A DNA stretch of 64,000 nucleotides from Polyangium sp. 6x1 (GTDB lineage: Bacteria > Myxococcota_A > Polyangia > Polyangiales > Polyangiaceae). The DNA lies in NCBI RefSeq assembly GCF_029946515.1, contig NZ_JARZHH010000019.1, positions 62,001-126,000 of the forward strand, given 5' to 3'. This document shows positions 24,942-34,562 of this stretch, in pieces (the first letter of the stretch is position 1; every line of letters starts with the position of its first letter). Under the pieces are notes generated by a model. That model saw only the letters and a program-made list of their open reading frames with translations. It searched no databases and was not told the DNA's origin. A program made the position numbers and the translations under genes.

Positions 24942-25808
24942 ATGCCTGAACCGTCGATGTCGCAGCCCTCCCTCGACACGCCTCCGCGATCGCATTCGCG
25001 CCTCCGTGCGATGGCCCATGGTGCCGTGGTCCTCATCGCCGCCGTTGGATCCATTGCCACGTCCCCCCCACGCTGGCACGTCGCGGCGACACCGGCGGCG
25101 AAAGCCTCGAGCGGCAAGGGGCAGCTCGTCACCATCGAGGCGAGCGCGGGGCCCACGGTCATGGCGGGAAATGGTTCCATCGGCCGTCTCCTGCGCCCCG
25201 AAGGGCAAGCGGGTGCGTGGACGGGGCGGGCGGATTATTTCGTTCCACCGTCCGAAGCGCTGACATCGGTGGGAATCACGGGGACCTGTAGCGGCGGCGG
25301 CTCCTGTGCCAAGTGCGAGCCGCCGCCGACCGCGTTCGTGCGTATCGTTTCGACCGTGGAAGTCGAGCCCTGGGTCCTCGACGCGAGCTCCACGCCGGCG
25401 AACATCGATCTCACCGCGCCAGAATCCAGGCCTTCCTTTCGCGTCGTCGTCGCGGCGACGCGGCCCCCTGCGCTCGCGGTCAAGCTGGCGGCGCCGATGG
25501 CCGCAGGCTTCTACGTGTCCGAAATGCCGGGCAACCCGTACGTCGACCCGAAGGACGACCCTCAGGCGGCCACGAAACGCTACGCGTTCAGCGTCAGCTG
25601 GTACAGGGATACGCAGGCCGCTGGTCCGTGGGTCGGCGCGTGGACGCCCAGCGTGACGATCTCCGGGTATTGCAAGGAGCCCGGCCCTTGCGTGGTGCCA
25701 GCCTCCGAGAGCGTCACCATCCTGTCGATCGAGGGGCCGCCGGGCAGCGGCGCCGCGTCGACGTCTCCTCCGCGCGGCGCGGCGCCCGCTGGGAGCGCGG
25801 GGCCCTGA
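24942..25808 (+). CDS. Exported protein of unknown function
   Basis: A 288-residue protein from ATG 24942 (MPEPSMSQPS). A hydrophobic segment at about 24-38 (MAHGAVVLIAAVGSIATS) acts as signal peptide or anchor. The rest is strand-rich, with a Cys pair GTCSGGGSCAKCE and a later pair GYCKEPGPC, ending in a Pro/Ser-rich tail. I recognise no family. The next gene begins one base after its stop, so they are probably in one operon. Confidence 0.65.
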   Translation: MPEPSMSQPSLDTPPRSHSRLRAMAHGAVVLIAAVGSIATSPPRWHVAATPAAKASSGKGQLVTIEASAGPTVMAGNGSIGRLLRPEGQAGAWTGRADYFVPPSEALTSVGITGTCSGGGSCAKCEPPPTAFVRIVSTVEVEPWVLDASSTPANIDLTAPESRPSFRVVVAATRPPALAVKLAAPMAAGFYVSEMPGNPYVDPKDDPQAATKRYAFSVSWYRDTQAAGPWVGAWTPSVTISGYCKEPGPCVVPASESVTILSIEGPPGSGAASTSPPRGAAPAGSAGP

Positions 25809-25809
25809 A

Positions 25810-26310
25810 ATGGGAGCGCAAGGCGAACGACCGAGCTTCGACCTGCCGGAGTACCCCCTGCTCCACCCCGTGCCGCTTTTCGCTTTGGCGACGCTCGTCG
25901 TCAATGATCACGTGTTGAAGCAACGTCATCCCGGATGGGTGACGGGAAAACTCTCGGACGTCGCGGGAATGGTGTTCTTTCCGCTGTTCCTCCTCGCCGT
26001 GATCGACATGGGGGGACGTCTTCTCGGCAGAGCTCGGTTCCGGCGTGATCGCGTGCTCCTCATGTGCGCGCAGGCGACCGCGATCGTCTTCTGCGCCGTC
26101 AAGACGTGGGCGCCGGCCACGGAGCTCTACGAGTGGGGGCTCGGGCTCCTCCAATGGCCCTTTCGCGCGTTGGTCGCGATCCTCGGGGGCGGTTCGCCCG
26201 GCGCTGTGGGTCGGGTCGCGCTGGTGCAGGACGTGACGGATCTCGTCGCCGTCCCCTTCGTCGCCCTTGCGCTCCTCGTCGGCGTCCGCAGAGGCCCGCC
26301 GCGGGCGTGA
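25810..26310 (+). CDS. Small integral membrane protein, unknown function
   Basis: A 166-residue protein with about four membrane helices (PLFALATLVVNDHVL, AGMVFFPLFLLAVIDMGG, RVLLMCAQATAIVFCAV, DLVAVPFVALALLVGV). The motif HPGWVTGKLSDVAGM between helices 1 and 2 is the most conserved-looking part; I have seen similar strings in small myxobacterial membrane proteins of unknown role. It follows the previous gene by one base and is probably co-expressed with it. Confidence 0.75.
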   Translation: MGAQGERPSFDLPEYPLLHPVPLFALATLVVNDHVLKQRHPGWVTGKLSDVAGMVFFPLFLLAVIDMGGRLLGRARFRRDRVLLMCAQATAIVFCAVKTWAPATELYEWGLGLLQWPFRALVAILGGGSPGAVGRVALVQDVTDLVAVPFVALALLVGVRRGPPRA

Positions 26311-26451
26311 TCGGATCCTTCGGGCCGGGGAAGAAATCGAGACACGCAAAAAAAAGATGCGACCTGGGGACGCGTCGAGCATCTCCCGGGTGCTGGCCTT
26401 GCTCCTGGCGCCGCGTCGTCGGGCAGCACGCTGACGTTCGGAGTCGTGAAC

Positions 26452-27249
26452 ATGAACACAACCAAGCTCTCCCTTCTGCTTGCCTTGTCCCTCTCGCTGG
26501 CTGCGTGCAGCACGGTGCGGCAAACGACCCCCCTCGCCTACGCGGGCGACGCGCGCTCCACGGTCGATTCGCTCGAGGTCTCGATTCAAAAGCGAGGCTA
26601 CAAGCCCATCTGCTCCGAGCGCGAGTTCTGCAAGTTCCAGTACAACCCGGAGGTCTGGGTCCATTTCAAGGCAGGCTCGGGCAAGGTCGTCATGGCCGTC
26701 GACGTGGTCGACGGCAAGAAGATGGCCGCGGACAAGCGAAAGGCGCTGACGGACGAGGCCTCGGCCGTCGGAGAGGCGATCTGGCGCGAGGCGAGCGAGG
26801 ACGCGATGCAGCGCGAAAAGGTCGCGGCGGAGCGGGAGCGGGCCGAGGCCGTGGCGCGCGCGGAGGCGGAGCGGAAGGAAGACGAGCGCAAGGCCGCCGA
26901 AGCGAAGGCCAGTGGGAACGGGGGCTCGAGCGGCGGCGGGCTCGGCGGCTTCCTCGGCGCGGCGGCCGACGTCCTCGGGGGCGTCCAGGTCTCGACGTCC
27001 TCCGGGCCGAACAACGGCTCGGGCTCCGCGCAGGGCAATGCCTCGGCGCATTGCTGCGTGAACGGCTCGTATTACCAGTGCCCCTCGGCGTCGGCGGTGA
27101 ACAAATGCGCCGGCGAGTCCGCCGCGTGCCTCTCGCGCTGCATGTCGTCGAGCGCCGACATGGGCTGCGGCGAGCGTTGCATGAAGGAGCACCCGCCGGA
27201 CCCCTCCGCGTGCGAGCGGCGCGCGGACAAAGACAACGAGTGCAAGTGA
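26452..27249 (+). CDS. Lipoprotein with helical middle and Cys-rich C terminus
   Basis: A 265-residue protein from ATG 26452, with GGAG at 26440-26443; a GTG two codons earlier is also possible. Signal peptide LLALSLSLAAC with the lipobox Cys. The middle is a long charged helix (AAERERAEAVARAEAERKED), likely a coiled coil, then a Gly/Ser linker. The C-terminal 60 residues have ten Cys (AHCCVNGSYYQCP, KCAG, CLSRC, CGERC, CERR, NECK), a compact disulfide domain. Exposed on the outer membrane or in the periplasm. No family recognised. Confidence 0.75.
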   Translation: MNTTKLSLLLALSLSLAACSTVRQTTPLAYAGDARSTVDSLEVSIQKRGYKPICSEREFCKFQYNPEVWVHFKAGSGKVVMAVDVVDGKKMAADKRKALTDEASAVGEAIWREASEDAMQREKVAAERERAEAVARAEAERKEDERKAAEAKASGNGGSSGGGLGGFLGAAADVLGGVQVSTSSGPNNGSGSAQGNASAHCCVNGSYYQCPSASAVNKCAGESAACLSRCMSSSADMGCGERCMKEHPPDPSACERRADKDNECK

Positions 27250-27346
27250 TTCCGGGCGGCCGGGCCCCATGACGCGGGCGCCCGGATCGCCCGCGCGCGT
27301 CTTCGTGTCGGCGCGGCGATCTTGGCGGTCGCCGCGCCTTTCTCGC

Positions 27347-30094
27347 ATGGTAGACGCCATGAAATCGAAGGCGCATGCGAACGCCTGCGAGGGCCCGTCG
27401 TCGTTCGTGGGGCGCGCCGGGGACATCGCGGCCCTCCTCGCGCGCTTCGACGAGGGCGCGCGGCTCGTGACCCTCGTCGCGCCCGGGGGCATGGGCAAGA
27501 CGCGCGTGGCGTCGCGATTCGCGGAGAGCCATGGCGCGGCCTACGCGGCGCACGGAGGCGGGGTCTGGTTTTGCGACCTGACGGACGCCGGCGACGTGGC
27601 CGCGATGTGCCGCGCCGTGGCGTCGGTGCTCGGCGTGGCGCTCGAACGAACGACGGAGGAGAGCGCCGTGGTGGCGGCGCTGGGGCAGGCGATCGCCCGG
27701 AAGAATCGCGTGCTCCTGGTGCTCGACAACATGGAGCAGATCGCGACCGCGGCCGCCGGCGTCGTGGCCGCATGGATGAAGGTCGCGCCGCACGCGCGCA
27801 TTCTGGTGACGTCGCGCGCGGTGCTCGGCATCGCGGGCGAGCACCTCGTGCCGCTCGAGCCGCTGCGGGTGCCGGAGCCCGCGGCGAGCCGCGAGGAGGT
27901 GTTCGCGACCGAAGGCGTGGCGCTGTTCATGAGCCGCGCGCGCGAGGTGCGGCCGGACTTCGACGTCGGCCCGGCGGAGCTCGCGGCGCTCGGGGACGTC
28001 GTGCGCGCGACGGACGGGATCCCGCTCGCGATCGAGCTGTGCGCGGCGCGCGTGCGGCTGCTCGGGCTCGCGCAGATACGGAGCCGCCTCGCCGAATCGC
28101 TCGATTTCCTGGTCCGGCGCGAGGACCGCGGGCGGCATTCGTCGATGCGACGCGCGATCCTGGACTCGCTCGTGCAGCTCGACGAGGCCGAGCGCGCGTG
28201 CTTCGCGGCGTCGTCGGTGTTTCGCGGAGGCTTTACGTTGGAGGCCGCGGAGAGCGTGCTCGCGCGGCCGGGCGCGGACGTCCTGTCGGTGCTGGAGGGG
28301 CTCGTCGCGCGCTCGCTCGTGCGCATGCGCGCGGAGGGCGCCGCGCCGCGTTTTTCGCTTTTCGAAGCGATCCGCGAGCTTGCCGCCGAGGAGCTCGAGA
28401 AGCGGCCGGGAGAGCTCGAACGCGCAGCGGAGCGACATACGCGCTGGTTCGCGCGGTTCGGCCGCGCGCTCGCCGAGGAGGCGGCCTTCGGCGGCGCCGC
28501 GCGGGAGAGCCTCGGCCGCGAGATGGACAACATGGTGGCGGCGCACGCGCGCGCGCTCGTCGACGCGGAGCGCGCGCCCGAAGGCGACGGCGCCGCGCTC
28601 GCGCTCGGGCTCGCGCTCGCGCTCGAGCCGATCGTCGTGCCGCGAGGGCTGTTCGAGCTGCGGCTCGTCCTGCTCGACCGAGCGATCACGGCTGCGCAGG
28701 CGACCGCCAGGGGAAGAGATCTCCCGGAGCTCGCCGCTGCCCTCGTCGCGCGTGGCGCGGCGCGGCGCGAGCTCGGCGACGCGAAGACCGCGGCTTCCGA
28801 TCTGGAAGCCGGCCTCGCGCTCGCCCGCGCGCGCGGCGACGCGGCGCTCGAAGCGCGCGCGTGCACGCACCTCGGGGAGATCGTCGAGACGCTCGGCCGC
28901 ACGGTCGAAGCGCGAGCGCATTTTACGCGCGGGCTCGGTTGCCTCGAGGGCGTGGCTGGCGGCCGGTCGCGGCGCGCGCGAGAGGCCGAGATCCGGGCGT
29001 GCCTCGGGCACGCGCTCCGTCGCGAGGGGGATCTCGTTGCGGCCGAGCGCGAGGCGAAGCGCGCGCTCGCCCTGTACCGCGACGCCGACTGCGAGGATCG
29101 GCTGCCGAGGGTGCTTTACGAGACGGGGGTCATCGCCCTCTTCCGGGAGAGCTACGTCGAGGCGGTCGCGCATTTCGACGAGGCGCTCGCGATCGTGCGG
29201 CGCATTGGCGACAAACACGCCGAGGGCGCGGTCCTGAGCGCGCAGGGCATCCTCTTTCAGGAGCGGGGGAAGCTCGACGAGGCGCTCGGCTGCCACGCGC
29301 ACGCGGTGCGGATCTTCCACGAGATCGGCAGCCGTCACCGCGAGGGCAGCGCGCTCTACTACCTCGGCGGAGCCTTTTTCGAGCGAGGATCACCGGGCGA
29401 AGCGACGAAGATGCTCGGGCGCTCGTTCGACCTGATGGGCGCGGCCGGCTTCCACCGCTACGAGGCGCTGATCGCCGGGTGCCTCGCGTCCGTGTGGTCC
29501 GACGAAGGGGATCCCGAAGCCTCCGCGCAGTGGCTCGCGAAGGCGCAGCGCGCGGCCGCCGCGTGCGAGAGCGAGCCGGCCCTGCAGGCGACGCTCGCGA
29601 TCCACGAGGTCCACGTCGCGTGGGCGAAGGCGCGCGATCCCGAGCGAGCGCGGCTCCTCGACGAGGCGCGAGCGCTCGCGCGCGGGCGCTCGAACGATGA
29701 CGTGCGTTTCGCGCTGCGGCTCCTCCTCGCGGCCGGCCGGCATGGGCCCGCGGCGCCTGCGGAGGCGCTCGTCATTTCCGACGACGGGGCGCGCCTCCGG
29801 CTCCCGGGGGCCCGCGCGCCTCTGGACTTGTCGCGCCGCGCGCCGCTGCGCCGCATCCTGCTCGCCCTCGCGAAGCTACGGGCCTCCGCGCCGGGTCAAA
29901 CGTTGCCGCTCGACGAGATCATCCGCGCCGGCTGGCCGGGCGAGCGGATCGGCGCGGATGCCGCGGCGAACCGCGTGCGCGTGGCGCTCGCGACCCTGCG
30001 CAAGCTCGGGCTCCGCGAGGTCCTGATGACGGGCCAAGGCGGATACCTGCTCGACCCCGCGACGGCCGTCTACGTGCAGCCTTCGGGGCGGTGA
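27347..30094 (+). CDS. STAND/AfsR-like ATPase with TPR and C-terminal winged helix (paralogue)
   Basis: A 915-residue protein from ATG 27347; ATG 27359 is an alternative and neither has a clear ribosome site. Walker A is APGGMGKT (45-52), Walker B VLLVLDNME (122-130), followed by ILVTSRAVLGI and the GIPLAIELCAARVRLL motif typical of LuxR/AfsR-type NB-ARC ATPases. TPR repeats fill residues about 400-780. The last 90 residues form a winged-helix-like domain (RRAPLRRILLALAKLRASAP, then NRVRVALATLRKLGL, then GQGGYLLDP). The order equals that of the protein at 8761-11649 and is opposite to AfsR. Probably a transcription regulator; the target is unknown. Confidence 0.83.
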   Translation: MVDAMKSKAHANACEGPSSFVGRAGDIAALLARFDEGARLVTLVAPGGMGKTRVASRFAESHGAAYAAHGGGVWFCDLTDAGDVAAMCRAVASVLGVALERTTEESAVVAALGQAIARKNRVLLVLDNMEQIATAAAGVVAAWMKVAPHARILVTSRAVLGIAGEHLVPLEPLRVPEPAASREEVFATEGVALFMSRAREVRPDFDVGPAELAALGDVVRATDGIPLAIELCAARVRLLGLAQIRSRLAESLDFLVRREDRGRHSSMRRAILDSLVQLDEAERACFAASSVFRGGFTLEAAESVLARPGADVLSVLEGLVARSLVRMRAEGAAPRFSLFEAIRELAAEELEKRPGELERAAERHTRWFARFGRALAEEAAFGGAARESLGREMDNMVAAHARALVDAERAPEGDGAALALGLALALEPIVVPRGLFELRLVLLDRAITAAQATARGRDLPELAAALVARGAARRELGDAKTAASDLEAGLALARARGDAALEARACTHLGEIVETLGRTVEARAHFTRGLGCLEGVAGGRSRRAREAEIRACLGHALRREGDLVAAEREAKRALALYRDADCEDRLPRVLYETGVIALFRESYVEAVAHFDEALAIVRRIGDKHAEGAVLSAQGILFQERGKLDEALGCHAHAVRIFHEIGSRHREGSALYYLGGAFFERGSPGEATKMLGRSFDLMGAAGFHRYEALIAGCLASVWSDEGDPEASAQWLAKAQRAAAACESEPALQATLAIHEVHVAWAKARDPERARLLDEARALARGRSNDDVRFALRLLLAAGRHGPAAPAEALVISDDGARLRLPGARAPLDLSRRAPLRRILLALAKLRASAPGQTLPLDEIIRAGWPGERIGADAAANRVRVALATLRKLGLREVLMTGQGGYLLDPATAVYVQPSGR

Positions 30095-30281
30095 TGGGAC
30101 GGCAGAACGTCATGGCCTGGTTCGCATTTGAGCGGGTGGAACGCGGACCGCGCCCGTCCTCGAAAAGTTCGGCGCGACGGGCCCATCGAAGGAGGCGCGC
30201 GGAGGACGTGATCCGACAAGATGTTCGCATTTGCTCTCCGTCAGCGCGCTTGCGTGACCGAGCGCTAACCTCGGGGGGCGC

Positions 30282-31307
30282 ATGAAGACATCGAACGTCA
30301 TGCGGCGCGCGTTTGGAGGGGCCATCGCGGTGCTCCTTCTCTCCGCGCTCGCACCTTCCCCGGTGGCAGCCGACGAGGACCCGAAGGCACGGGCCCAGAA
30401 GCTGTTCTTCGAGGGGCTCAAGGACATCGAGTCGGGCAACCGAGAGGCCGGGTGTACGAAGCTGCGCGAGAGCCTCTCGTTGTTCGCGACGCCGAACACG
30501 TTGTTCAACCTGGCGCGCTGCGACGAGGACGCAGGGCGGATCGCGGCTGCGCTCGAATACTGGAAGCGCGGGCTTTCGCTGATCGACGGGAGCGATCCGC
30601 GGGCGAAGGTCGCGAAGGAGAAAATCGACGCGCTCGAAGCCCGGGTGCCACGGCTGCGGGTGATATCGCAGCAAGGGCAAGCGATCGCGGTCGTTCTCCT
30701 CGACGGAGAGGAGATCACGCCGACGAGCCTCGCGGTGCCGCTGCGCGTGGAGCCGGGCAAGCACGTGATCGTGGTGCGCGCGTCGGGGCGGGAGGACAAG
30801 CGCTTCGCGGTCGAGCTCGGCGAGAAGGAGCGCACGGAGGTGGTCGTCACGCCGGGGCCTGAGCTCGCCCCCGTCGAGGCGCCGAAGCCCCCTCCCTTGG
30901 CGAGTAGCAGCGCGCCCGTGCCACCGCCGCCTTTGCCTTCGACGCCGCCGGGGAGCGGGCGGAGGACGGCGGGGCTCGTCGTGGGCGGCGTCGGCGTCGC
31001 GGGCCTCGTCGCGGCGGGGATCACCGGGGGCGTGCTCGTCGCGCGGGACCAGGAAATCGACAGGGATTGCAACGAGCAGGGGGTCTGCGCCGCGGGGAGC
31101 ACCGGCTACGCGCTGGCCAAGGGGAGCGGGCCGCTCCTCGTGGGGAACGCCGTGGCGTGGGGGGTGGGGCTCGCGGGAATTGGCGTGGGGATCGCGCTCG
31201 CGCTCACGGCGCCGAAGGGAAAGGCGGACGCAGCCGGGGGGAATGCGTCGATCGCGCCCCTCGTCGTGCAGGGTGGCGGGGGCTTGAGCATTTCGGGGAG
31301 GTTCTGA
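30282..31307 (+). CDS. Exported TPR/PEGA-like protein with C-terminal membrane helices
   Basis: A 341-residue protein, the first gene of a two-gene operon. Signal peptide AIAVLLLSALAPSPVAADE. It has a TPR-like region with LFNLARCDEDAGRIAAALEY, a PEGA-like strand domain (VPLRVEPGKHVIVVRASG), a Pro-rich linker (APVPPPPLPSTPPGSG), and two Gly-rich hydrophobic segments (GLVVGGVGVAGLVAAGITGG and VAWGVGLAGIGVGIALAL). Function unknown; it resembles 23768-24838 in layout. Its stop overlaps the start of the lipoprotein gene by one base, so the two products may work together at the cell surface. The 187 bases upstream hold no other gene. Confidence 0.8.
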   Translation: MKTSNVMRRAFGGAIAVLLLSALAPSPVAADEDPKARAQKLFFEGLKDIESGNREAGCTKLRESLSLFATPNTLFNLARCDEDAGRIAAALEYWKRGLSLIDGSDPRAKVAKEKIDALEARVPRLRVISQQGQAIAVVLLDGEEITPTSLAVPLRVEPGKHVIVVRASGREDKRFAVELGEKERTEVVVTPGPELAPVEAPKPPPLASSSAPVPPPPLPSTPPGSGRRTAGLVVGGVGVAGLVAAGITGGVLVARDQEIDRDCNEQGVCAAGSTGYALAKGSGPLLVGNAVAWGVGLAGIGVGIALALTAPKGKADAAGGNASIAPLVVQGGGGLSISGRF

Positions 31308-32980
31308 TGAGGTTCATCTCGGCGTTCGCGGCGGCCGCGGGCCTCGTCACGCTCGGCGGCTGCTTTCTGGTCTACGATTACAGCGAGTTCAGCGAGGGCG
31401 ACACGTCCGGACAGGGGGGAACCGGAGGAATGGGGGGCGCCGGCGGCGCTGCGGGCTCGGGTCCGTGCGACAAGGGGGCGACGGAGAGCTGTTTTTCGGG
31501 GCCTCCCGGCGCGCAGAACGAAAAGCCCTGCCAGGCGGGGATCCGCACGTGCCTCGACGACGGGACCTGGGGGACGTGCCAGGGCGAGACGCTGCCCGAC
31601 GTCGAGCTTTGCAGCACCGCGGCGAGCGAGAGCTGCAAATCCGTCACGTGTCCGGCGGCCGAGTGGAGCCAGCGGTATGGGGACGACAAGGATCAGGAGG
31701 TGCTCGCGACCGCCGTCGGTCCGAATGGCAACGTCCTCCTGGTCGGGCGATATCGAGGCGTCCTCGCGTTCGACCCGATGGACGACACGCTGAAGCTCGG
31801 CGCGCCGCCCGTGGACGGGCTCGACGACGCCTTCATGGCCTTGTTGTTTCCGGACGGGAATCCCGTTCAAGTGTACGGGTTCAATTCGCTTGGAGAGCAG
31901 CCCCGGCGCGCGGTCGGGGCGGCGTGGGCGGCCAACGGGCGCGCGCTCGTCGCTGGGTATTTCACCAAGACTGGAGCGCCCGGGGACAGGAACATTTTCC
32001 TGGCCTCGTTTACCCAAGCGCTGCCGTCCTTGTTGCAGCTCGACGGCACCGGGGACGAAGAGCCCGTGGCGGTGGCCACCGAGAACGGAAAATATGTCTA
32101 CCTGGTCGGCACGGTCCGAGGGACGATGAAGACCTTGAGCTGCCCAGGGGCCCCGACCCCGTACAACGCCGCCGACGAGGACCTCCTCGTCCTCAACTAC
32201 GAGCTGGAAAACGGCCAGTGCGCATGGGCCCGCGTGTTTCCCGGGGGAGCCCACAAGCCTCGCGCCGTGACCGTGGACGGCAGCGGAGGCATCTACGTGA
32301 CGGGCAGCTACACCGGCAAGATGGACGTCCCCGACATGATGGTCGACGACGCCGGCGCGAAGGTCCGTGCGTTCGTCATGAAGCTCGACACGATGGGCAA
32401 AGCCCAATGGGTTCGCACGTTCGGCGGCGTCGAGGAGGAGAGCTCCGCGGAGGGCGCCGCGATTGCCGTGGAGGCGTCCAGCATCGGCTCCAAGGTGTTC
32501 GTGACCGGCACGATGAGCGCGAAGGTCGACTTCGGCAATCAGTTCTTCGAAGCCAAGGGCAAGGACTCCTTCGTCCTCGCGCTCGACAAGACGAACGGCG
32601 ACACGATGTGGAGCACGCAGATCCCGGGGAGTCAGGATCAGGTCGGGACGAGCCTCGCGCTCACGGCGGACGGCGGCGCTCTGATCGCGGGCCATTTCTC
32701 CGGGCTGCTGGACGTCACGGACACGGCCAAGCTCGAGAGCCTCGGCAATAGCGTTTTTCTCTTGAAGCTCTCCGCCGATGGCGCGCTCGCCTTTGCCCAG
32801 CAATTCGTCGGCACGGGTGAGCTCGAACCCATCGAGCCCCGTTCGATCCGCATGTCGACCGGGCTCTTCGGGACGGTCCTTGCGGGCGGCTGGGCCAGGG
32901 CGATCGAGTTCCCGCCCCAAACGGCCTCTCCCGAGAGCGGCGGGCTCGACGTCTTCGTCGCCCAGTTCCCCACCCCTTGA
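31307..32980 (+). CDS. Surface lipoprotein with beta-propeller-like repeats
   Basis: A 557-residue lipoprotein. Signal peptide with lipobox TLGGC, a Gly-rich spacer, then a Cys-rich module (CDKGATESCFSG, KPCQAGIRTC, GTCQGETLP) seen in many myxobacterial lipoproteins. From about residue 125 the sequence repeats a pattern of short strands around Asp/Gly turns (WSQRYGDDKDQEV, GIYVTGSYTG, VFVTGTMSAKVDFG, GALIAGHFSGLLD), as in SBBP/delta-60-type propellers. It starts at ATG 31307, overlapping the previous stop. It is likely cell-surface exposed and could bind a partner or substrate; no catalytic motif seen. Confidence 0.8.
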   Translation: MRFISAFAAAAGLVTLGGCFLVYDYSEFSEGDTSGQGGTGGMGGAGGAAGSGPCDKGATESCFSGPPGAQNEKPCQAGIRTCLDDGTWGTCQGETLPDVELCSTAASESCKSVTCPAAEWSQRYGDDKDQEVLATAVGPNGNVLLVGRYRGVLAFDPMDDTLKLGAPPVDGLDDAFMALLFPDGNPVQVYGFNSLGEQPRRAVGAAWAANGRALVAGYFTKTGAPGDRNIFLASFTQALPSLLQLDGTGDEEPVAVATENGKYVYLVGTVRGTMKTLSCPGAPTPYNAADEDLLVLNYELENGQCAWARVFPGGAHKPRAVTVDGSGGIYVTGSYTGKMDVPDMMVDDAGAKVRAFVMKLDTMGKAQWVRTFGGVEEESSAEGAAIAVEASSIGSKVFVTGTMSAKVDFGNQFFEAKGKDSFVLALDKTNGDTMWSTQIPGSQDQVGTSLALTADGGALIAGHFSGLLDVTDTAKLESLGNSVFLLKLSADGALAFAQQFVGTGELEPIEPRSIRMSTGLFGTVLAGGWARAIEFPPQTASPESGGLDVFVAQFPTP

Positions 32981-32981
32981 A

Positions 32982-33638
32982 TCAGCTCGGCGCCGTGGGC
33001 GTGACGTGCCGTTCGCGCAGGCGCCCGATGTAGCCGAGGATGAGGTCGGTGATGTCCGCGATGAGCCGGAGATCCCGGAGCTCATCGGGTCGCTGCGTCA
33101 GGGCGTCCATGAGCATGGCGCGGACGAGGACGACGAGGCGCGCGGCCGCGCGGGAGGCTTCCGCCGCGGGGAGATCCGGGGCGACGCGGTGGACGAGCTC
33201 CCGGGCGCGCTCGTTCAGGATTTGCCACGCCTCGTCGTTCGCGTCGAGATCGCCGATGCGCAGGATCTGCAAGGCGATGACCTGCCACCGATCGAGATCG
33301 GCGGCATGCGCGGCGACGAGGGCCGTCGCGAAGCGACGCACCATTTCTTCGGGGCACGTGGCGCACAATGCATCACGCATCCCCTCGTCGAGGCGCGTGA
33401 GCATGTTCCGCACGTGGGAGTCGATCAGCGCGCGCACGATGGCGTCGCGATTGGGGAAGTACTGGTAAAGCGACCCGACGCTCGCCCCCGCGATCTCGGC
33501 GACGCGGCGGGTCGTCAATGCCTCTTCGCGGCCGTGTTTCAAGATGCGGACCGCCGCCTCGATCACCGCATGAACGAGCGCCTGCGAGCGGCGCTGTTGC
33601 GGCAATTTTCTCGGCGAAACGGCGGAGCGATTCGACAT
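32982..33638 (-). CDS. TetR/AcrR family transcription regulator
   Basis: A 218-residue regulator. The N-terminal helix-turn-helix reads LTTRRVAEIAGASVGSLYQYFPNRDAIVRAL, with the SLYQYFPN recognition helix typical of TetR. The C-terminal 150 residues are helical and ligand-binding in the family. The gene is convergent with the propeller lipoprotein gene (one base between the stops). A TAACG-N4-CGTTA inverted repeat lies 16-29 bases upstream of the start, the expected place for autorepression. The ligand and other targets are unknown. Confidence 0.9.
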   Translation of the reverse strand: MSNRSAVSPRKLPQQRRSQALVHAVIEAAVRILKHGREEALTTRRVAEIAGASVGSLYQYFPNRDAIVRALIDSHVRNMLTRLDEGMRDALCATCPEEMVRRFATALVAAHAADLDRWQVIALQILRIGDLDANDEAWQILNERARELVHRVAPDLPAAEASRAAARLVVLVRAMLMDALTQRPDELRDLRLIADITDLILGYIGRLRERHVTPTAPS

Positions 33639-33653
33639 CGGGCCTCGAAACGC

Positions 33654-33667
33654 TAACGCGCACGTTA
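33654..33667. promoter_or_regulatory. Candidate TetR operator
   Basis: TAACG-CGCA-CGTTA, perfect 5-bp arms with a four-base spacer, just upstream of the tetR start at 33638. Position fits autoregulation; a 14-bp palindrome can also occur by chance. Confidence 0.45.
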
Positions 33668-33726
33668 CGATGCGTCAAGTTCGCGCGTTGCGGCCTCGGG
33701 TGTCCGCGACGCCGCGCGGGGACGTC

Positions 33727-34359
33727 TCACGGCGATTGCCCGATCGGCACCACGACCACGCCGTTCGGCGCGGGCAGATCGAAATTCACGGTCACCTCGT
33801 ACGCGGGTGCATTCATGTCCGCGTCCATTTCGGAGGCATACACCGGCACCCGGAGCCGATATTTCCCCGCCCGCGCCACGTGCTCCTCGTGGCAGGAACA
33901 CCCCTCGGACGTCGTTCCGAAGGTATATCGCATCCCACCCCAGGTATCCATGACGTTCTCCCCGATGGCGACCGGCACGCCGCCCTGCAAGCACGGGCCG
34001 CAGGCGATGCAGCCGCCCATGCTGCTGCACGCCTGGCTGCAAAGGGCGCGGGTGACGAGCGGCGTCGCATAGCCGTCCTCGCACGACTCGACCTTGTACT
34101 CGAGTACGCAGTCCTCCCGCAGCACCGCCGGGAATGCCCCGTTGTTCTCGAACCGGAACGTCACCTCGTAGGGCCCGGACGCAGGCGTCTCGACCACGCA
34201 CTCCGGCGGGATCACGCCCCCCTCACCGCCGGTCCCGCCGGTCCCGCCGGCGCCGCCAGCCCCTCCGGCGCCGCCATTGCCGCCCTCGTTCACCGTGCTC
34301 CCGCAGGCCGTCGCCAGCACGAGCCCCGCCGCCATTGCACCACGCATCCACCACGACAT
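33727..34359 (-). CDS. Lipoprotein with Gly-rich linker and Cys-rich domain
   Basis: A 210-residue lipoprotein from ATG 34359, with AAGGAGG nine bases upstream (34375-34369), so this start is firm although the frame extends to 34464. Signal peptide ending VLATACGS, then a GGAGGAGG-type linker. The mature domain has about ten Cys (CVVETP, DCVLEYKVESCED, LCSQACSSMGGCIACGPC, GCSCHEE). The strands near the end read like a secreted immunoglobulin- or reeler-like fold, but I recognise no family. Confidence 0.78.
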   Translation of the reverse strand: MSWWMRGAMAAGLVLATACGSTVNEGGNGGAGGAGGAGGTGGTGGEGGVIPPECVVETPASGPYEVTFRFENNGAFPAVLREDCVLEYKVESCEDGYATPLVTRALCSQACSSMGGCIACGPCLQGGVPVAIGENVMDTWGGMRYTFGTTSEGCSCHEEHVARAGKYRLRVPVYASEMDADMNAPAYEVTVNFDLPAPNGVVVVPIGQSP

Positions 34360-34562
34360 CACGTTGCGCCTCCTTGAGGACGGTTTGGCCGGGCACGGGC
34401 TCGACCGTCCGAGGCGCCAGCATGGCAACGAAAGCGCCCAGCGCGAAACGCCGGTGAACAGCAAGGATCGGCGCCGCCCGCCACGTCACCGGGCGTCGCG
34501 AATGTGCCAGCTTGAGCCATCGTTCGAGGGCGAGCTAGGGGCAGCGCGCGCGACGCCTCGTG

